47,969 bases of DNA, taken from the NCBI GenBank assembly GCA_035559435.1, contig DATMBC010000045.1:1-47969 (forward strand), written 5' to 3'. The DNA is from a bacterium. GTDB lineage: Bacteria > Zixibacteria > MSB-5A5 > WJJR01. The stretch's first letter is position 1; each line of letters starts with the position of its first letter. Positions 9,201 through 17,046 of this stretch are shown here, in pieces. A program made the translations under genes and the position numbers. The notes under the pieces were generated by a model. The model was not told where the DNA came from. It did no database searches and worked only from the letters and a program-made list of their open reading frames with translations.

Positions 9201-9786
9201 GGCGGTCGGGATCGACCTCGACCTGGTACTGCTTTTGATAGCCGCCGATCGAGGCGACCTCGGCCACCCCGGGCACCGTCGCCAGGGCGTACTTCAACGT
9301 GAAGTCCTGGAAGGTCCGCATCTCCGCCAGATCGTGGCGTCCGCTGGTGTCGACCAGCGCATACTGGAAAACCCAACCGACCGAACTGGCATCGGGGCCA
9401 ATCTGCGGCGAAACGCCCTCCGGGAGAGACCCTTCGATCTGCTTGAGGTACTCCAACACCCGGCTGCGCGCCCAGTAGATGTCGGTGCCGTCCTCGAAGA
9501 GGACATAGACAAACGACATCCCGAACATTGAGTACCCGCGCACCGCGGTCACTTTGGGCGCCGCCAGAAGCGAGGTTACAATCGGATAAGTCACCTGGTC
9601 TTCGACCAGGTCGGGGCTGCGCCCCATCCACTCGGTCCACAGGATGACCTGCACATCCGACAGGTCGGGGATGGCGTCGAGGGGAATGTTGTTCAGCGAA
9701 TACCATGCGCCCAGACAGGCGAAGATCGTGGCAATGATCACCACCGTCTTGTTGCGCGCACAGAATTCAATCAGCGAGCGGACCAT
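6292..9786 (-). CDS. cusA: CusA-like heavy-metal RND efflux pump
   Basis: Inner-membrane proton-driven transporter of the HME-RND family, forming an envelope-spanning tripartite pump with the adaptor and TolC-type channel encoded upstream. Family signatures are NIPLDAIPDLSDVQV near the N-terminus, GPDASSVGWVFQYALVD, and GIAIAIGDLVDGSIVMVENA in the TM region that carries the proton-relay Asp. At 1164 residues it is over 100 longer than usual. Most of the excess is a Gly/Ser/Pro/Met-rich segment at about residues 811-901 (bases 7084-7356), where relatives have only a few residues before the conserved IPLGQIADV strand. The neighbouring YHS-like and heavy-metal-binding modules favour Cu/Ag over Zn/Co/Ni, but substrate cannot be settled from sequence alone. 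Confidence 0.95.
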   Translation of the reverse strand: MVRSLIEFCARNKTVVIIATIFACLGAWYSLNNIPLDAIPDLSDVQVILWTEWMGRSPDLVEDQVTYPIVTSLLAAPKVTAVRGYSMFGMSFVYVLFEDGTDIYWARSRVLEYLKQIEGSLPEGVSPQIGPDASSVGWVFQYALVDTSGRHDLAEMRTFQDFTLKYALATVPGVAEVASIGGYQKQYQVEVDPDRLRAYDLTIGDVARAIRASNNDVGGRVVEMSGREYYIRGLGYIEDLEALRQVGLGVSPTGVPIRVADVARVTYGPDIRRGVGDFDGIGEAVGGIVVMRYGENALDVIGRVKAKIAEMTPSFPPGVELKTVYDRSGLINRSIQTLKSTLIEEGIAVAAVIIVFLLHFGSSLVPIITIPIVVGLAFIPMHLLGIGSNIMSLAGIAIAIGDLVDGSIVMVENAHKKLERATARTDRRRVLIEAAKEVGPSVFYALLIITVAFLPIFALTGQAGRLFHPLAYTKTFVMFFGAMIAITLVPALMMLFVRGRIHHEREHPVSRFLIRLYKPFVYVALRNPKTTIAIGVAAIISAVPMIPQIGSEFMPPLNEGDILYMPTTFPNISVEEAKNYMQFQDRVIRSFPEVVAVYGKAGRAETPTDPAPLSMLETVVQLKPPEEWRAIEVERWYSRSAPEFVKPALRLIWPETRTITWEELVAEFDKAMNMPGWTNAWTMPIKTRIDMLSTGIRTPIGVKIFGDDLAEIERIGQELERTLSPIPATRSVFSERNTGGYFVDIVPDRTAIARYGLTMRDVQDVIEAAIGGMPIEVTVEGRARFSVNVRYPRDLRQNVERLKGVLVPLPTAAGPAAAGMGGMSALPEPEPPLLASLDLEGIYNPWATPSFQMGGMGGGGSASGSGASGPAAMSVPTPGSSTPSASPAPTGTGYRFELPAGRAHIPLGQIADVRIAAGPPMIKNEAGMLVGYVFVDIDQSRRDIGGYVQDAKKAVAEKVTIPAGYYLKWTGQYELLEAMARRMQIVVPITLLLIIILLYLNFRNFTETLIVLASVPFALVGSIWLMYALDYNFSTATWVGIIALVGIATETGIVMILYLDQAYERRRAAGKIRDLNDIIWAHMEGTVMRVRPKLMTVMVNIIGLAPVLWATGTGSDVMRRIAAPLVGGLITSTFLTLEVIPVVYTYWRLWQIKHNKSDGPARPV

Positions 9787-9804
9787 AATGGTCAGTCCTT
9801 TCTG

Positions 9805-11304
9805 CTAATGCTGGTGCGCCGGTGGCGCGGTGGCCGAATCGACCGTCCCCATGCCGGAGATCGCCGCCTGCAGACGCGACTCCGAGTCGATCAGGAAGTT
9901 GGCGCTGGTGACCACGATGTCGCCGTCGGACAGTCCCTGACGAATCTCGATGAAATCGTCGCCGCGCCGTCCGACCGTCACCCGACGGGGCACAAAGTGC
10001 GTGCCGTCGTGCACGACAAAGACATACTGCGTCTGCCCGCCGTCGAGCACCGCATCGGCGGGCACGGCCAGCGCCGGTTCGCCGCCGCCGGCAATCCGCA
10101 CGTCGGCGTACATCCCCGGACGCAGCCGCAGCCCGGGGTTGGCGACTTCGATGCGCACACGCACCGTGCGCGTATCCGGCGACAGCGTCGGGTACACAAA
10201 CGACACCGTGCCCGCAAACGACTCGCCGTTGAAGGTCACTTGTGCCGAGTCGCCGACGCGCACCCGGTCGAGATCGCGTTCATACGCTTCGGCGATGATC
10301 CAGACGCGCCGCAGATCGGCGATGGCCAGAAGCGTTTGTCCCGGCCCGACATACTGCCCGGCCTGCACCGGTTTGTCGAGGACATAGCCGGTGAACGGAC
10401 TGCGCAACACCAGCAACGATCCGTTTGTGGCGCCCTGGCCGATTTCCAGTTCGCTTAAACCGAGAAACCGCAGCCGCCGCTCGGCCGCTTCGGTCACCTC
10501 GCGCTTGATCGCCTTCATCAGCGTATCGGAGGCGATTTGCTCGGCGCGACGCGCCACCTGATAATCCTGCCAGGCCTGATACAGCTCGGGACTGTAAATG
10601 GCCAGCAGCGGCTCGCCCTTCTCAACGCGCTGTCCGGTCTCATTCACATACAATTCCTGGACCCAGCCCGATGTCCGTAATTGCACTTCGGCGAGCGTGG
10701 TCTCGTCCGGTGTGACATACCCCGCCAGACGGACCCCGTCGCTGATCACCCGGCGCGTCGCCGGGGCGGTCTTCAGGCCGATCAGTTGCAGCCGTTGCGG
10801 CGCCAGCATCACCGGCACCAGCCCGGGCACGTTCGATTCCGTCGTCGTCGCCGCCAGCTTGGTGGTGTCCACCTGAACCAAAAACATGCGGCAGACCGGG
10901 CACCGTCCCGCCGTATCGGAGACCACGTCCGGGTCCATCGGACAGCCGTACTGCCCGTGGTGCGCCTTTGTCTCGCGCATCCAGGCGTTGTCGCCGTCGG
11001 TGGCCATGTGATCCGATGCGCCCGCGGCGTCGTTGATCGGCACCAGCTTCATGCCGCAGATCGGGCAGTCGCCGGGTTGATTGCTGATGTAGGTGGGATG
11101 CATCGGGCAGTGATACTGCTGCCCGCCGGCGCCGTCGGAGGCCCAGGGCGTGACGCCGAAGTATCCCAGCACCATCACCGCGGCAAACAGGCACATCCCG
11201 CCGAAGAGAATCCAGCGGACCACCGCCATGGTGTGGGTCAGCGGCGGCGCCTCTTCGACACCCTCCGGCATCGGTTCCAGCTCGAGATCGTCATGGGGGT
11301 TCAT
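9805..11304 (-). CDS. cusB: RND efflux adaptor (CusB-like) with two heavy-metal-binding domains
   Basis: 499-residue periplasmic membrane-fusion protein linking pump and outer-membrane channel. After a TM anchor (about 27-50) come two heavy-metal-binding domains: YHCPMHP...GDCPICGMKLVP (Cys 66, 80, 83) and YGCPMDP...GRCPVCRMFLVQV (Cys 121, 135, 138). Then follow the usual barrel-sandwich, hairpin and beta-barrel parts (AGYVTPDETTLAEVQLRTSG, SPFTGYVLDKPVQAGQYV). The Met/Cys/His-rich N-terminus could capture metal from the YHS-like protein. The ATG overlaps the stop of the upstream TolC-family gene by 4 nt (11301-11304), and the RND gene starts 18 bp downstream. The tail is His-rich (APPAHQH). 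Confidence 0.95.
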   Translation of the reverse strand: MNPHDDLELEPMPEGVEEAPPLTHTMAVVRWILFGGMCLFAAVMVLGYFGVTPWASDGAGGQQYHCPMHPTYISNQPGDCPICGMKLVPINDAAGASDHMATDGDNAWMRETKAHHGQYGCPMDPDVVSDTAGRCPVCRMFLVQVDTTKLAATTTESNVPGLVPVMLAPQRLQLIGLKTAPATRRVISDGVRLAGYVTPDETTLAEVQLRTSGWVQELYVNETGQRVEKGEPLLAIYSPELYQAWQDYQVARRAEQIASDTLMKAIKREVTEAAERRLRFLGLSELEIGQGATNGSLLVLRSPFTGYVLDKPVQAGQYVGPGQTLLAIADLRRVWIIAEAYERDLDRVRVGDSAQVTFNGESFAGTVSFVYPTLSPDTRTVRVRIEVANPGLRLRPGMYADVRIAGGGEPALAVPADAVLDGGQTQYVFVVHDGTHFVPRRVTVGRRGDDFIEIRQGLSDGDIVVTSANFLIDSESRLQAAISGMGTVDSATAPPAHQH

Positions 11305-12626
11305 TGTGTTTCCTCGTTTCCGTTGTCGGCCGGCGAGACATAGCGGCCGGGATCGGCGGTGTAGCGTTCCGCCTCGATCAACGCCGTCGCGTACGCCAAC
11401 TCCAATTCGGTGAGCACGCGCCGGTCGGCGAAGATCGCCGCGGCATAGTTGAGCAGGTCCGGCAGCGAGGTGCGTCCGGCGGCGTATCCGGCCAGCGCCG
11501 TACGGAACGCATCCTCGTCGGCGGGGATGATCCGTTCACGGTAGAGCGCCCCCGCCTCCTGGAAGTGCCCGGCGCGCATGTGCAGCGTGCGCAATGCGGC
11601 GTCGACCTCCTTGGCCAATTGCGCCGCCTCGGCCTCCATCTGCTTCTGCATCGCGGTCATCGACAGCGCCATCTGACGCTCGTTGCGGCCGCGGAAGACC
11701 GGCAGCGAAAAGGTCGCGCCGAAACTCCACATGTCGCTCTGGGCCATCCTCTCGCCGTCCGCCAAACGCAGATCGTCACGGATGCCGTATTCCGCCGACA
11801 ATTCCAGCATGGGCCAGCTCATGCGGCGCGAAGCGCGGGCGCTCAAGCGATAGCGCTCGGCGCGTTGCGCCATCGCGCGCAATGGGGCGTAGTGGGTACG
11901 CGCCGAATCCAGCCAGACCTGAAAGGTGTCCGGCAACGCGCCCCAGGCCGGCCGAACCACCGCCGGCATGTCGTCCGGGGAGACCACCCCGCGCAACGCA
12001 TCCAGACGATGGTGCGCCGAGTGGGCGTCGTTGTGATGGGTCAGAATCTCCGCCTCCAGACGCCACATCGTCGCCAGAGCCGCGTTCAACTCATCCTGCC
12101 CGGCCAGGTTGGCCTCCAGACGCGAGCGCACGCTGGTGGCGATTTGCTCGGCCAGTTCGCGTTGACGCTCCAGATCGTCGATCAGCTGCTGGTGGTAATA
12201 GAGTTCGGCGTACGCCGTCTTGGCGGCGGCCACCAGATCGAGCGTCTTTTGCCGCCGGTCCTCGCCGGTTGCCTCGGCCTCGGCGCGTTGTGCTTTGGCC
12301 TGCAGACCCTTTTCGCCGGCGTAGGGGATGCGCTGCGACAGGCCGACGGCCTTCATCGTCATCATCTCCTCGTCGAAGCGCAGCGAGGACGGCAGGTTCT
12401 CGATGCCCAGCATGAGCATCGGGTCATCCCAGGCCCCGGCCGGGCCGACCTGACGTCGCGCCGCCTCCTCCATGAAGGCGGCCGCCTTGAGGGCGTCGTT
12501 GTGACGGAGCACCTCGCCGACCACTTCGTCGAGCGACAACGTGTCAGTTGGGGGCGATTGCGCCCACAACCCCGAGGGCGCCGCCATGGCCAGCAAGGCG
12601 AACATCCAGATGCCAAAGGTCTTCAT
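11301..12626 (-). CDS. TolC-family outer-membrane channel of the metal efflux pump
   Basis: 441 residues with a signal peptide ending near LWAQS and long helical segments of the outer-membrane efflux protein family (LVAAAKTAYAELYYHQQLIDDL, LPVFRGRNERQMALSMTAM). It supplies the exit duct for the adaptor and RND genes that follow with 4-nt and 18-bp spacing. Closest in type to CzcC/CusC-like channels of non-enteric bacteria; no lipobox is seen. The upstream gap to the Cys-rich gene is about 107 bp and holds a short GGCCCGGATGGGCC hairpin. The ribosome-binding site is weak. Confidence 0.92.
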   Translation of the reverse strand: MKTFGIWMFALLAMAAPSGLWAQSPPTDTLSLDEVVGEVLRHNDALKAAAFMEEAARRQVGPAGAWDDPMLMLGIENLPSSLRFDEEMMTMKAVGLSQRIPYAGEKGLQAKAQRAEAEATGEDRRQKTLDLVAAAKTAYAELYYHQQLIDDLERQRELAEQIATSVRSRLEANLAGQDELNAALATMWRLEAEILTHHNDAHSAHHRLDALRGVVSPDDMPAVVRPAWGALPDTFQVWLDSARTHYAPLRAMAQRAERYRLSARASRRMSWPMLELSAEYGIRDDLRLADGERMAQSDMWSFGATFSLPVFRGRNERQMALSMTAMQKQMEAEAAQLAKEVDAALRTLHMRAGHFQEAGALYRERIIPADEDAFRTALAGYAAGRTSLPDLLNYAAAIFADRRVLTELELAYATALIEAERYTADPGRYVSPADNGNEETQ

Positions 12627-12733
12627 CAGTCACCCATCCCGTGTTTCGTAACACGCCCGCAACGGGCGCGCGCCAAACGGTATAGTACACCGGCCCGGAT
12701 GGGCCGGCGACGGTCAAACCAACCGTTGGCTGA

Positions 12734-13192
12734 TTAACAGCGGAATGAGTGCGTGAGGAGAAAAAGGGGCGGGTCAGAGCAATGCCGGCCGCCACCTTCA
12801 CGATCGACCGCGGGAGCGGCTGTGACAATCGCCGTCATGGTCACAACGGAGGGCAGCGGAACGGCATCAGACAGAGAGTATTCGAACTTGAGGGCGCCGT
12901 TGGTCTGTCCATGGAAGGACAGTGGACGCTCATAGCTGACAAAGCAACAACCCGTCTCGACCGAGGCAGGCGTAAGTGACTCGGTGGAGCAGTGTGCAGG
13001 CGCGGCCTCCTCCGGCTTGGCACAGCAGCCACGCTCCGCCACGGCCTCACCGGCGCAACAGTCGCACAACTGCGTCGACTGTGTCCCGTATTGCCGGCAG
13101 TTATGCAACAGCAATCCGGGCGAACCGGCCGAGACCAGGAAGACCACGGCCAGCGCGCATGAAATGGTCCCCTGTGTCAAACGCTTCGTCAT
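12734..13192 (-). CDS. Small Cys-rich secreted protein at the head of the metal operon
   Basis: 152 residues: signal peptide (1-27), then cysteines in pairs and triplets (LCDCCAGE, ERGCCAKP, HCSTES, VETGCCF) and a C-terminal PPLFLLTHSFRC. Size, cysteine pattern, conserved PP near the end and position before a cus-type cluster resemble the HYC_CC_PP family often found in front of metal-efflux genes, but I cannot confirm membership. It could bind Cu(I)/Ag(I) in the periplasm. AGGA precedes the ATG at 5-nt spacing, and TATAAT lies directly before that on the minus strand, so operon transcription probably begins close to here. Confidence 0.75.
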   Translation of the reverse strand: MTKRLTQGTISCALAVVFLVSAGSPGLLLHNCRQYGTQSTQLCDCCAGEAVAERGCCAKPEEAAPAHCSTESLTPASVETGCCFVSYERPLSFHGQTNGALKFEYSLSDAVPLPSVVTMTAIVTAAPAVDREGGGRHCSDPPLFLLTHSFRC

Positions 13193-13317
13193 CGTGTCCT
13201 ATTATACGTAATCGGCCGGCATTGGGATAAAATAAGTTTGGGAGAGCCGCCTGATCGAATGCTTGATAAAAGCAGCGTAATTAACTGAATGCGCGATAGT
13301 TACAGGAGCGCCCGTGG

Positions 13318-13383
13318 GGTGGCCGCGATCCACCGCCTGGCAGCGAATTGCATGTTTCCATGCAATGTGAGGGTGCGGCCACC
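13318..13383. repeat. Nested inverted repeat between the Cys-rich gene and tRNA-His
   Basis: Outer arms GGTGGCCGC (13318-13326) and GCGGCCACC (13375-13383), 9 bp and perfect, enclose an inner perfect hairpin ATTGCATG-TTTC-CATGCAAT (13347-13366). It could form a cruciform or a two-level RNA hairpin. I see no gene in the 278-bp gap it occupies. Confidence 0.5.
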
Positions 13384-13470
13384 TCACGGACGCCGTCGCG
13401 ATCTCGACGTTGTCGCCACTTCCTGGATGCGATGCGCTGGAGTCTACTGCGACAGCCGAATCGAAATGAG

Positions 13471-13545
13471 GGTGGGTGATGGGACTTGAACCCACGGCCA
13501 CCAGGGCCACAACCTGGTGCTCTAACCAACTGAGCTACACCCACC
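13471..13545 (-). tRNA. tRNA-His (GTG)
   Basis: Cloverleaf read on the minus strand: 7-bp acceptor GTGGGTG/CACCCAC plus the extra G at -1 opposite C73 that marks His tRNAs, D-arm TAGCTCAGTTGGTTAGAGC, anticodon loop TTGTGGC (anticodon GTG) and T-arm GGTTCAAGTCC. CCA is not encoded. Confidence 0.97.
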
Positions 13546-13557
13546 GTAGCGGCGCAC

Positions 13558-13586
13558 AATCTACAGAATTGCTCCGGCAAAGTCCA
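13558..13586 (-). promoter_or_regulatory. Probable promoter of tRNA-His
   Basis: On the minus strand TGGACT (13581-13586), 17 bases, then TAGATT (13558-13563). A start about 7 nt on would lie only a few bases before the tRNA 5' end at 13545, as expected for a tRNA gene. Confidence 0.5.
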
Positions 13587-13604
13587 CTGCGACGGCGCGC
13601 GGGT

Positions 13605-14936
13605 TCATGCCACGATGTAACGGATGACCACCAGCGCCGCCAGCGCATAGAGGGCCGGATGCACTTCGCGACGCCGCCCCGCCGCCAATTTCACCAATGG
13701 GTATGAGACAAAGCCGAAGGCCAGTCCGTCGTTGATGGAGTACGTGAGCGGGATCCCGATGGCCAGCAGGAAGGCGGGGATGGCCTCGGTGATGTCGTCC
13801 CAGCGGACGTTTTTGGCCAATTGCGCCATCAACGCCCCGACCACGATCAGGGCCGGCGCCGTCACCGGTTTGAGCATCACGCCTCCGGAGATCGCCACTC
13901 CGCCGGCGATCGCCTGGACCAGCGGCGCAAAGAAAAGCGAAAGCAGGAACAGCGCCGCCACGACCAATCCGGCGACCCCGGTCTTCGCACCGGCCATGAT
14001 CCCCGAGGCCGACTCGATATAGGCGGTGACAGTGGTCGTGCCCAACACCGCGCCGGCGGTCCCGCCGAGCGCGTCGGCGGCGAAAGCCCGTGTCACCCGC
14101 GGAAACTCGCCGTCTCTTCTGATGAATCCCGCCCGCTGTCCGACCGCCGCCAGTGTGCCGGTCGCGTCAAAGACCGCCATGAACAGGAAGACAAACAGAG
14201 CGGTAAGGAAGTGCGCGGACAACGCGGGCGTCCAATCCAACCGTGCAAACGTCGGCGCCAGCGACGGCGGTGTCGAGACAATCGCCTCGACATGAATCAG
14301 CCCCGTGGCGATCCCGCCCAGCGCGGTTGCAAGCAGCCCCCAGAAGATCGCTCCCCGGACGCCGCGCGCCATGAGCACGATCGTAATGAAAAGCCCGCCC
14401 AGAGCCAACAGGACCGGCGGCCGGCTCAGATCGCCCAGCTGCACAAAGGCGGCCGGATTGCGCTGCACAATCCCGGCATCGGTCAATCCGATGAAGGCGA
14501 TGAAAAGTCCAACTCCGATCCCGGTGGCCGACTTCAGACTGTCGGGAATGGCATCCAGCACCGCCTTGCGGATCGGGCCGAGGGAAAGCACGATGAAGAT
14601 CAGCCCGGCATAGAAGACCGCCGCCATGGCCTCCGGCCAGGCCATGCCCATGGCCATCACCACGCCAAAGACGAAATAGAAATTCTCGCCCATGCCCGGC
14701 GCGGCGGCAATCGGGTACTTGGCCCACACCGCCATGAGCGCGGTCGCCAGCGCCGCCGATACGCAGGTCGCCGCCAACACCGCGCCAAAGTCCATCCCCG
14801 CCTGCGCCAACACCGCCGGCTGCACGAAGATGATATAGGCCATGGTCAGGAAGGTGACCAGCCCGCCGACCAACTCCTCGCGCCAGGTCGCTCCGCGTTC
14901 GGCAAACTCGAAATACCGCGCAATCCGATCGATCAT
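13605..14936 (-). CDS. NCS2-family purine permease (AzgA/PbuG-like)
   Basis: About 443 residues from the ATG at 14934-14936, which has GAGGT at a good distance; the frame stays open to 15047 but that extension is not protein-like. Multi-pass inner-membrane transporter of the guanine/hypoxanthine/adenine branch: TWREELVGGLVTFLTMAYII at the N-terminus, AAAPGMGENFYFVF (TM3), SATGIGVGLFIAFIGL and the TM10 region VTAYIESASGIMAGAKTG are characteristic. Probably imports purine bases by proton symport. It stands between tRNA-His and a repeat-rich gap and is not in an obvious operon. Confidence 0.93.
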   Translation of the reverse strand: MIDRIARYFEFAERGATWREELVGGLVTFLTMAYIIFVQPAVLAQAGMDFGAVLAATCVSAALATALMAVWAKYPIAAAPGMGENFYFVFGVVMAMGMAWPEAMAAVFYAGLIFIVLSLGPIRKAVLDAIPDSLKSATGIGVGLFIAFIGLTDAGIVQRNPAAFVQLGDLSRPPVLLALGGLFITIVLMARGVRGAIFWGLLATALGGIATGLIHVEAIVSTPPSLAPTFARLDWTPALSAHFLTALFVFLFMAVFDATGTLAAVGQRAGFIRRDGEFPRVTRAFAADALGGTAGAVLGTTTVTAYIESASGIMAGAKTGVAGLVVAALFLLSLFFAPLVQAIAGGVAISGGVMLKPVTAPALIVVGALMAQLAKNVRWDDITEAIPAFLLAIGIPLTYSINDGLAFGFVSYPLVKLAAGRRREVHPALYALAALVVIRYIVA

Positions 14937-15110
14937 GCCCCACCTCGCTGTGATGGCGGAACGATGGCCACGGCCACCCGCTTCGTCCAGCCCGGATTTG
15001 CGGCAATTGTCAGATTTGTCGAAGGGGCGTTGGCGCAGTCGGCCCATCCCCCGTCATACCGATCCGCCTTCAGCGGCCCGGGAGGACAAGGGGCGAGACT
15101 CGGAGTCGTA

Positions 15111-15178
15111 GGTCAGGAGCGCTGCGCCCTCAACACCCTTGAATCCACTGGTATTGTCACGGCGCAGCGCTCCTGACC
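15111..15178. repeat. Perfect 18-bp inverted repeat
   Basis: Arms 15111-15128 and 15161-15178 (GGTCAGGAGCGCTGCGCC and its exact complement) separated by 32 bases. The gap 14937-15362 holds no gene I can support; it contains this element, a partial relative at about 15077-15108 and the next repeat. Confidence 0.75.
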
Positions 15179-15192
15179 CACCAGGAACCACC

Positions 15193-15271
15193 CGGGAGGG
15201 CAAGGCTTCCGCCGCGCCTGCTCTTGGCGGCGACAGCGGAAACGCAGCTCGGCAGGAGCCTCGCCCTCCCG
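15193..15271. repeat. 79-bp palindromic element with 21-bp imperfect terminal inverted repeats
   Basis: Left arm 15193-15213 and right arm 15251-15271 agree at 18 of 21 paired positions (core CGGGAGGGC...GCCCTCCCG). The 37-base centre shows no coding. A near-identical right arm forms bases 1-21 of the window, so this is a dispersed family, small enough to be MITE-like or REP-like. Confidence 0.7.
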
Positions 15272-15362
15272 ATGCGTTGCATGCCACCCAGTGCTATTCC
15301 GAACAAAGCGCGGAATCTGCTTTTTGTCGCAGCCAACCGCGAGAGAGCAATCCCGATTGAAT

Positions 15363-15438
15363 TGGTACCCCCGGCAGGATTCGAACCTGCTACCAACAGC
15401 TTAGAAGGCTGCTGCTCTTCCAAATGAGCTACGGGGGC
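15363..15438 (-). tRNA. tRNA-Arg (TCT)
   Basis: Minus-strand cloverleaf: acceptor GCCCCCG/CGGGGGT (terminal G-T pair), D-arm TAGCTCATTTGGAAGAGC, anticodon loop CTTCTAA (anticodon TCT), T-arm GGTTCGAATCC. The 3' CCA is encoded (15363-15365). Confidence 0.95.
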
Positions 15439-15467
15439 AACGGCAGGCCTTGCGCCCGGAATGGAAA

Positions 15468-15541
15468 TCGGGGCGAGAGGATTTGAACCTCCGACATCTT
15501 GGTCCCAAACCAAGCGCGCTACCAGGCTGCGCTACGCCCCG
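15468..15541 (-). tRNA. tRNA-Pro (TGG)
   Basis: Minus-strand cloverleaf: acceptor CGGGGCG/CGCCCCG, D-arm TAGCGCAGCCTGGTAGCGC, anticodon loop TTTGGGA (anticodon TGG), T-arm GGTTCAAATCC, discriminator A; CCA not encoded. It lies 51 bp after rdgB and 29 bp before tRNA-Arg, so rdgB and the tRNAs may share a transcript. Confidence 0.96.
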
Positions 15542-15592
15542 AGTGAGCTCCTAAAATACGTCAAAAGTCCCAGTCCCGACAGCCCCAGAATG

Positions 15593-16189
15593 TCAGCCGA
15601 GCGCACGGCGCAGATAGTCGGCCACCTGCCGGAAGGCGCGTCCGCGGTGCGACAGACGGTTTTTCTCCTCCGGCGAGGCCTCCGCAAAGGTGCAACCCAG
15701 TTCGGGGACATAGAAGACCGGATCATAGCCGAACCCGCCCTCGCCCCGCGGCGCGCGGGTGATGATTCCATGGACTTCGCCGGAAAAGATGACAACCTCA
15801 TCCGTCGACTTGGCCAGCGCCGCCACACAGCGGAAACGCGCCCCGCGTTCCGGCTCGGGCAGATCGCGCATCAACTCCAGCAACTTGCGGTTGTTGTCGG
15901 CGAAGCTGCACCCCGGCCCGGCAAACCGCGCCGAGATCACCCCGGGCGCGCCGTCGAGCGCCTCCACCTCCAACCCGGAATCATCGGCCAGCGCCCAAAG
16001 CCCCGTTGCCCGCTGCACCGCCACCGCCTTGATCCGGGCATTCTCCTCCAATGTGGCCCCATCCTCCTCCGGATCGGGGAAATCCGCAAAATCCGCGGCG
16101 CTGAGAACCTGATAGGGGAGACCCTCGAGAATGGCGCGAATCTCCGCCACCTTGTGCGGGTTGTTGGAGGCGATGACAATGCGGGTCAT
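15593..16189 (-). CDS. rdgB: Non-canonical purine NTP pyrophosphatase (RdgB/HAM1)
   Basis: 198-residue housekeeping enzyme that hydrolyses ITP, dITP and XTP to monophosphates. The N-terminal IVIASNNPHKVAEI, the active-site segment ALADDSGLEVEALDGAPGV, ARFAG, GEGGFGYDPVFYVPE and the C-terminal NRLSHRGRAF cover all family motifs. It follows murI by 15 bp and smpB precedes murI, giving a conserved-looking housekeeping group on the minus strand. Confidence 0.98.
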   Translation of the reverse strand: MTRIVIASNNPHKVAEIRAILEGLPYQVLSAADFADFPDPEEDGATLEENARIKAVAVQRATGLWALADDSGLEVEALDGAPGVISARFAGPGCSFADNNRKLLELMRDLPEPERGARFRCVAALAKSTDEVVIFSGEVHGIITRAPRGEGGFGYDPVFYVPELGCTFAEASPEEKNRLSHRGRAFRQVADYLRRALG

Positions 16190-16204
16190 GGACTCTTCGA
16201 TGGG

Positions 16205-17041
16205 TCAGTTCTTCACGGGCGTCACCGTGAGCGCTTGCAACGTCTCCAGGTCGACCACTTCGACCGGTTCGACCGCGCGTCCGAGAAAGCGACGCCCCAC
16301 CCGCTGGAACCGTCCCGGCGTATCCGAGACATAATACCGCGTCTCGGCCGTCTGCGCGGTCTCGCGATGGTGGTTGCGTTGCCGCAGGCGGTCGGCCACC
16401 GCATGCGCCACCGCCGTGGCTGAATCGACAAGCGTCACGGCGGGCCCCATGACCTCGGCAATGTCCGCCGCCAGCATGGGATAGTGGGTGCATCCCAGGA
16501 CCAGCGTGTCGATGCCGTCGTCGCGAAACGGCGCCAGATACTCCTCGGCGATCAGACGCGTCGCCGGTTTGCCGGCATACCCTTCCTCCGCCAGCGCAAC
16601 GAACAGGGGACAGGCGCGCGCGATCACCTGCGCGTGTGGCGCAATGGCGTGGATCGCCGCCGTGTAGGCCCCCGATGCCACCGTGGCCTCGGTCCCGATC
16701 ACGCCAATCCGTCCGGACCGGCTGGCCTGGACTGCCGCCTGAGCGCCGGGCTCGATCACCCCGATCACTTCGACCGCCGCCTGTTCGGCCACTTCGCGCA
16801 GGGCCAGCGATGAGGCGGTGTTGCAGGCGATCACGATGAACTTGCACCGCTGCCGTTCGAGGAATCCGGCAATCTGCCGCGAGAACTCGACGATCACCGC
16901 CTTTGAACGCACCCCATACGGATACCGCCCGGTGTCGCCGAAGTAGACCAACGGCTCCGCCGGGTAGGCGCGCGCGATCGCGTCGAGGACCGTCAGTCCT
17001 CCCACGCCCGAATCAAAGATGCCGATCGGCCGATCCTTCAT
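16205..17041 (-). CDS. murI: Glutamate racemase MurI
   Basis: 278 residues; makes D-glutamate for peptidoglycan. Catalytic landmarks are present: PIGIFDSGVGGLTVL (Asp), VYFGDTGRYPYG, the first catalytic Cys in IACNTASS and the second in VLGCTHYPML. The C-terminus runs about 20 residues past the usual fold (VEVVDLETLQALTVTPVKN). It sits 5 bp after smpB and 15 bp before rdgB. Confidence 0.98.
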   Translation of the reverse strand: MKDRPIGIFDSGVGGLTVLDAIARAYPAEPLVYFGDTGRYPYGVRSKAVIVEFSRQIAGFLERQRCKFIVIACNTASSLALREVAEQAAVEVIGVIEPGAQAAVQASRSGRIGVIGTEATVASGAYTAAIHAIAPHAQVIARACPLFVALAEEGYAGKPATRLIAEEYLAPFRDDGIDTLVLGCTHYPMLAADIAEVMGPAVTLVDSATAVAHAVADRLRQRNHHRETAQTAETRYYVSDTPGRFQRVGRRFLGRAVEPVEVVDLETLQALTVTPVKN

Positions 17042-17046
17042 CGTCG

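Noticed and set aside
5062-9531. Antisense open frame of 1489 codons opposite four metal-operon genes
   Set aside because: Arg/His/Pro-rich product without domains, typical of the stop-poor antisense frame of high-GC genes; the minus-strand genes have clear families.
13823-15176. Long plus-strand frame opposite the purine permease
   Set aside because: Low-complexity Arg/Gln/His product; the minus-strand permease is certain.
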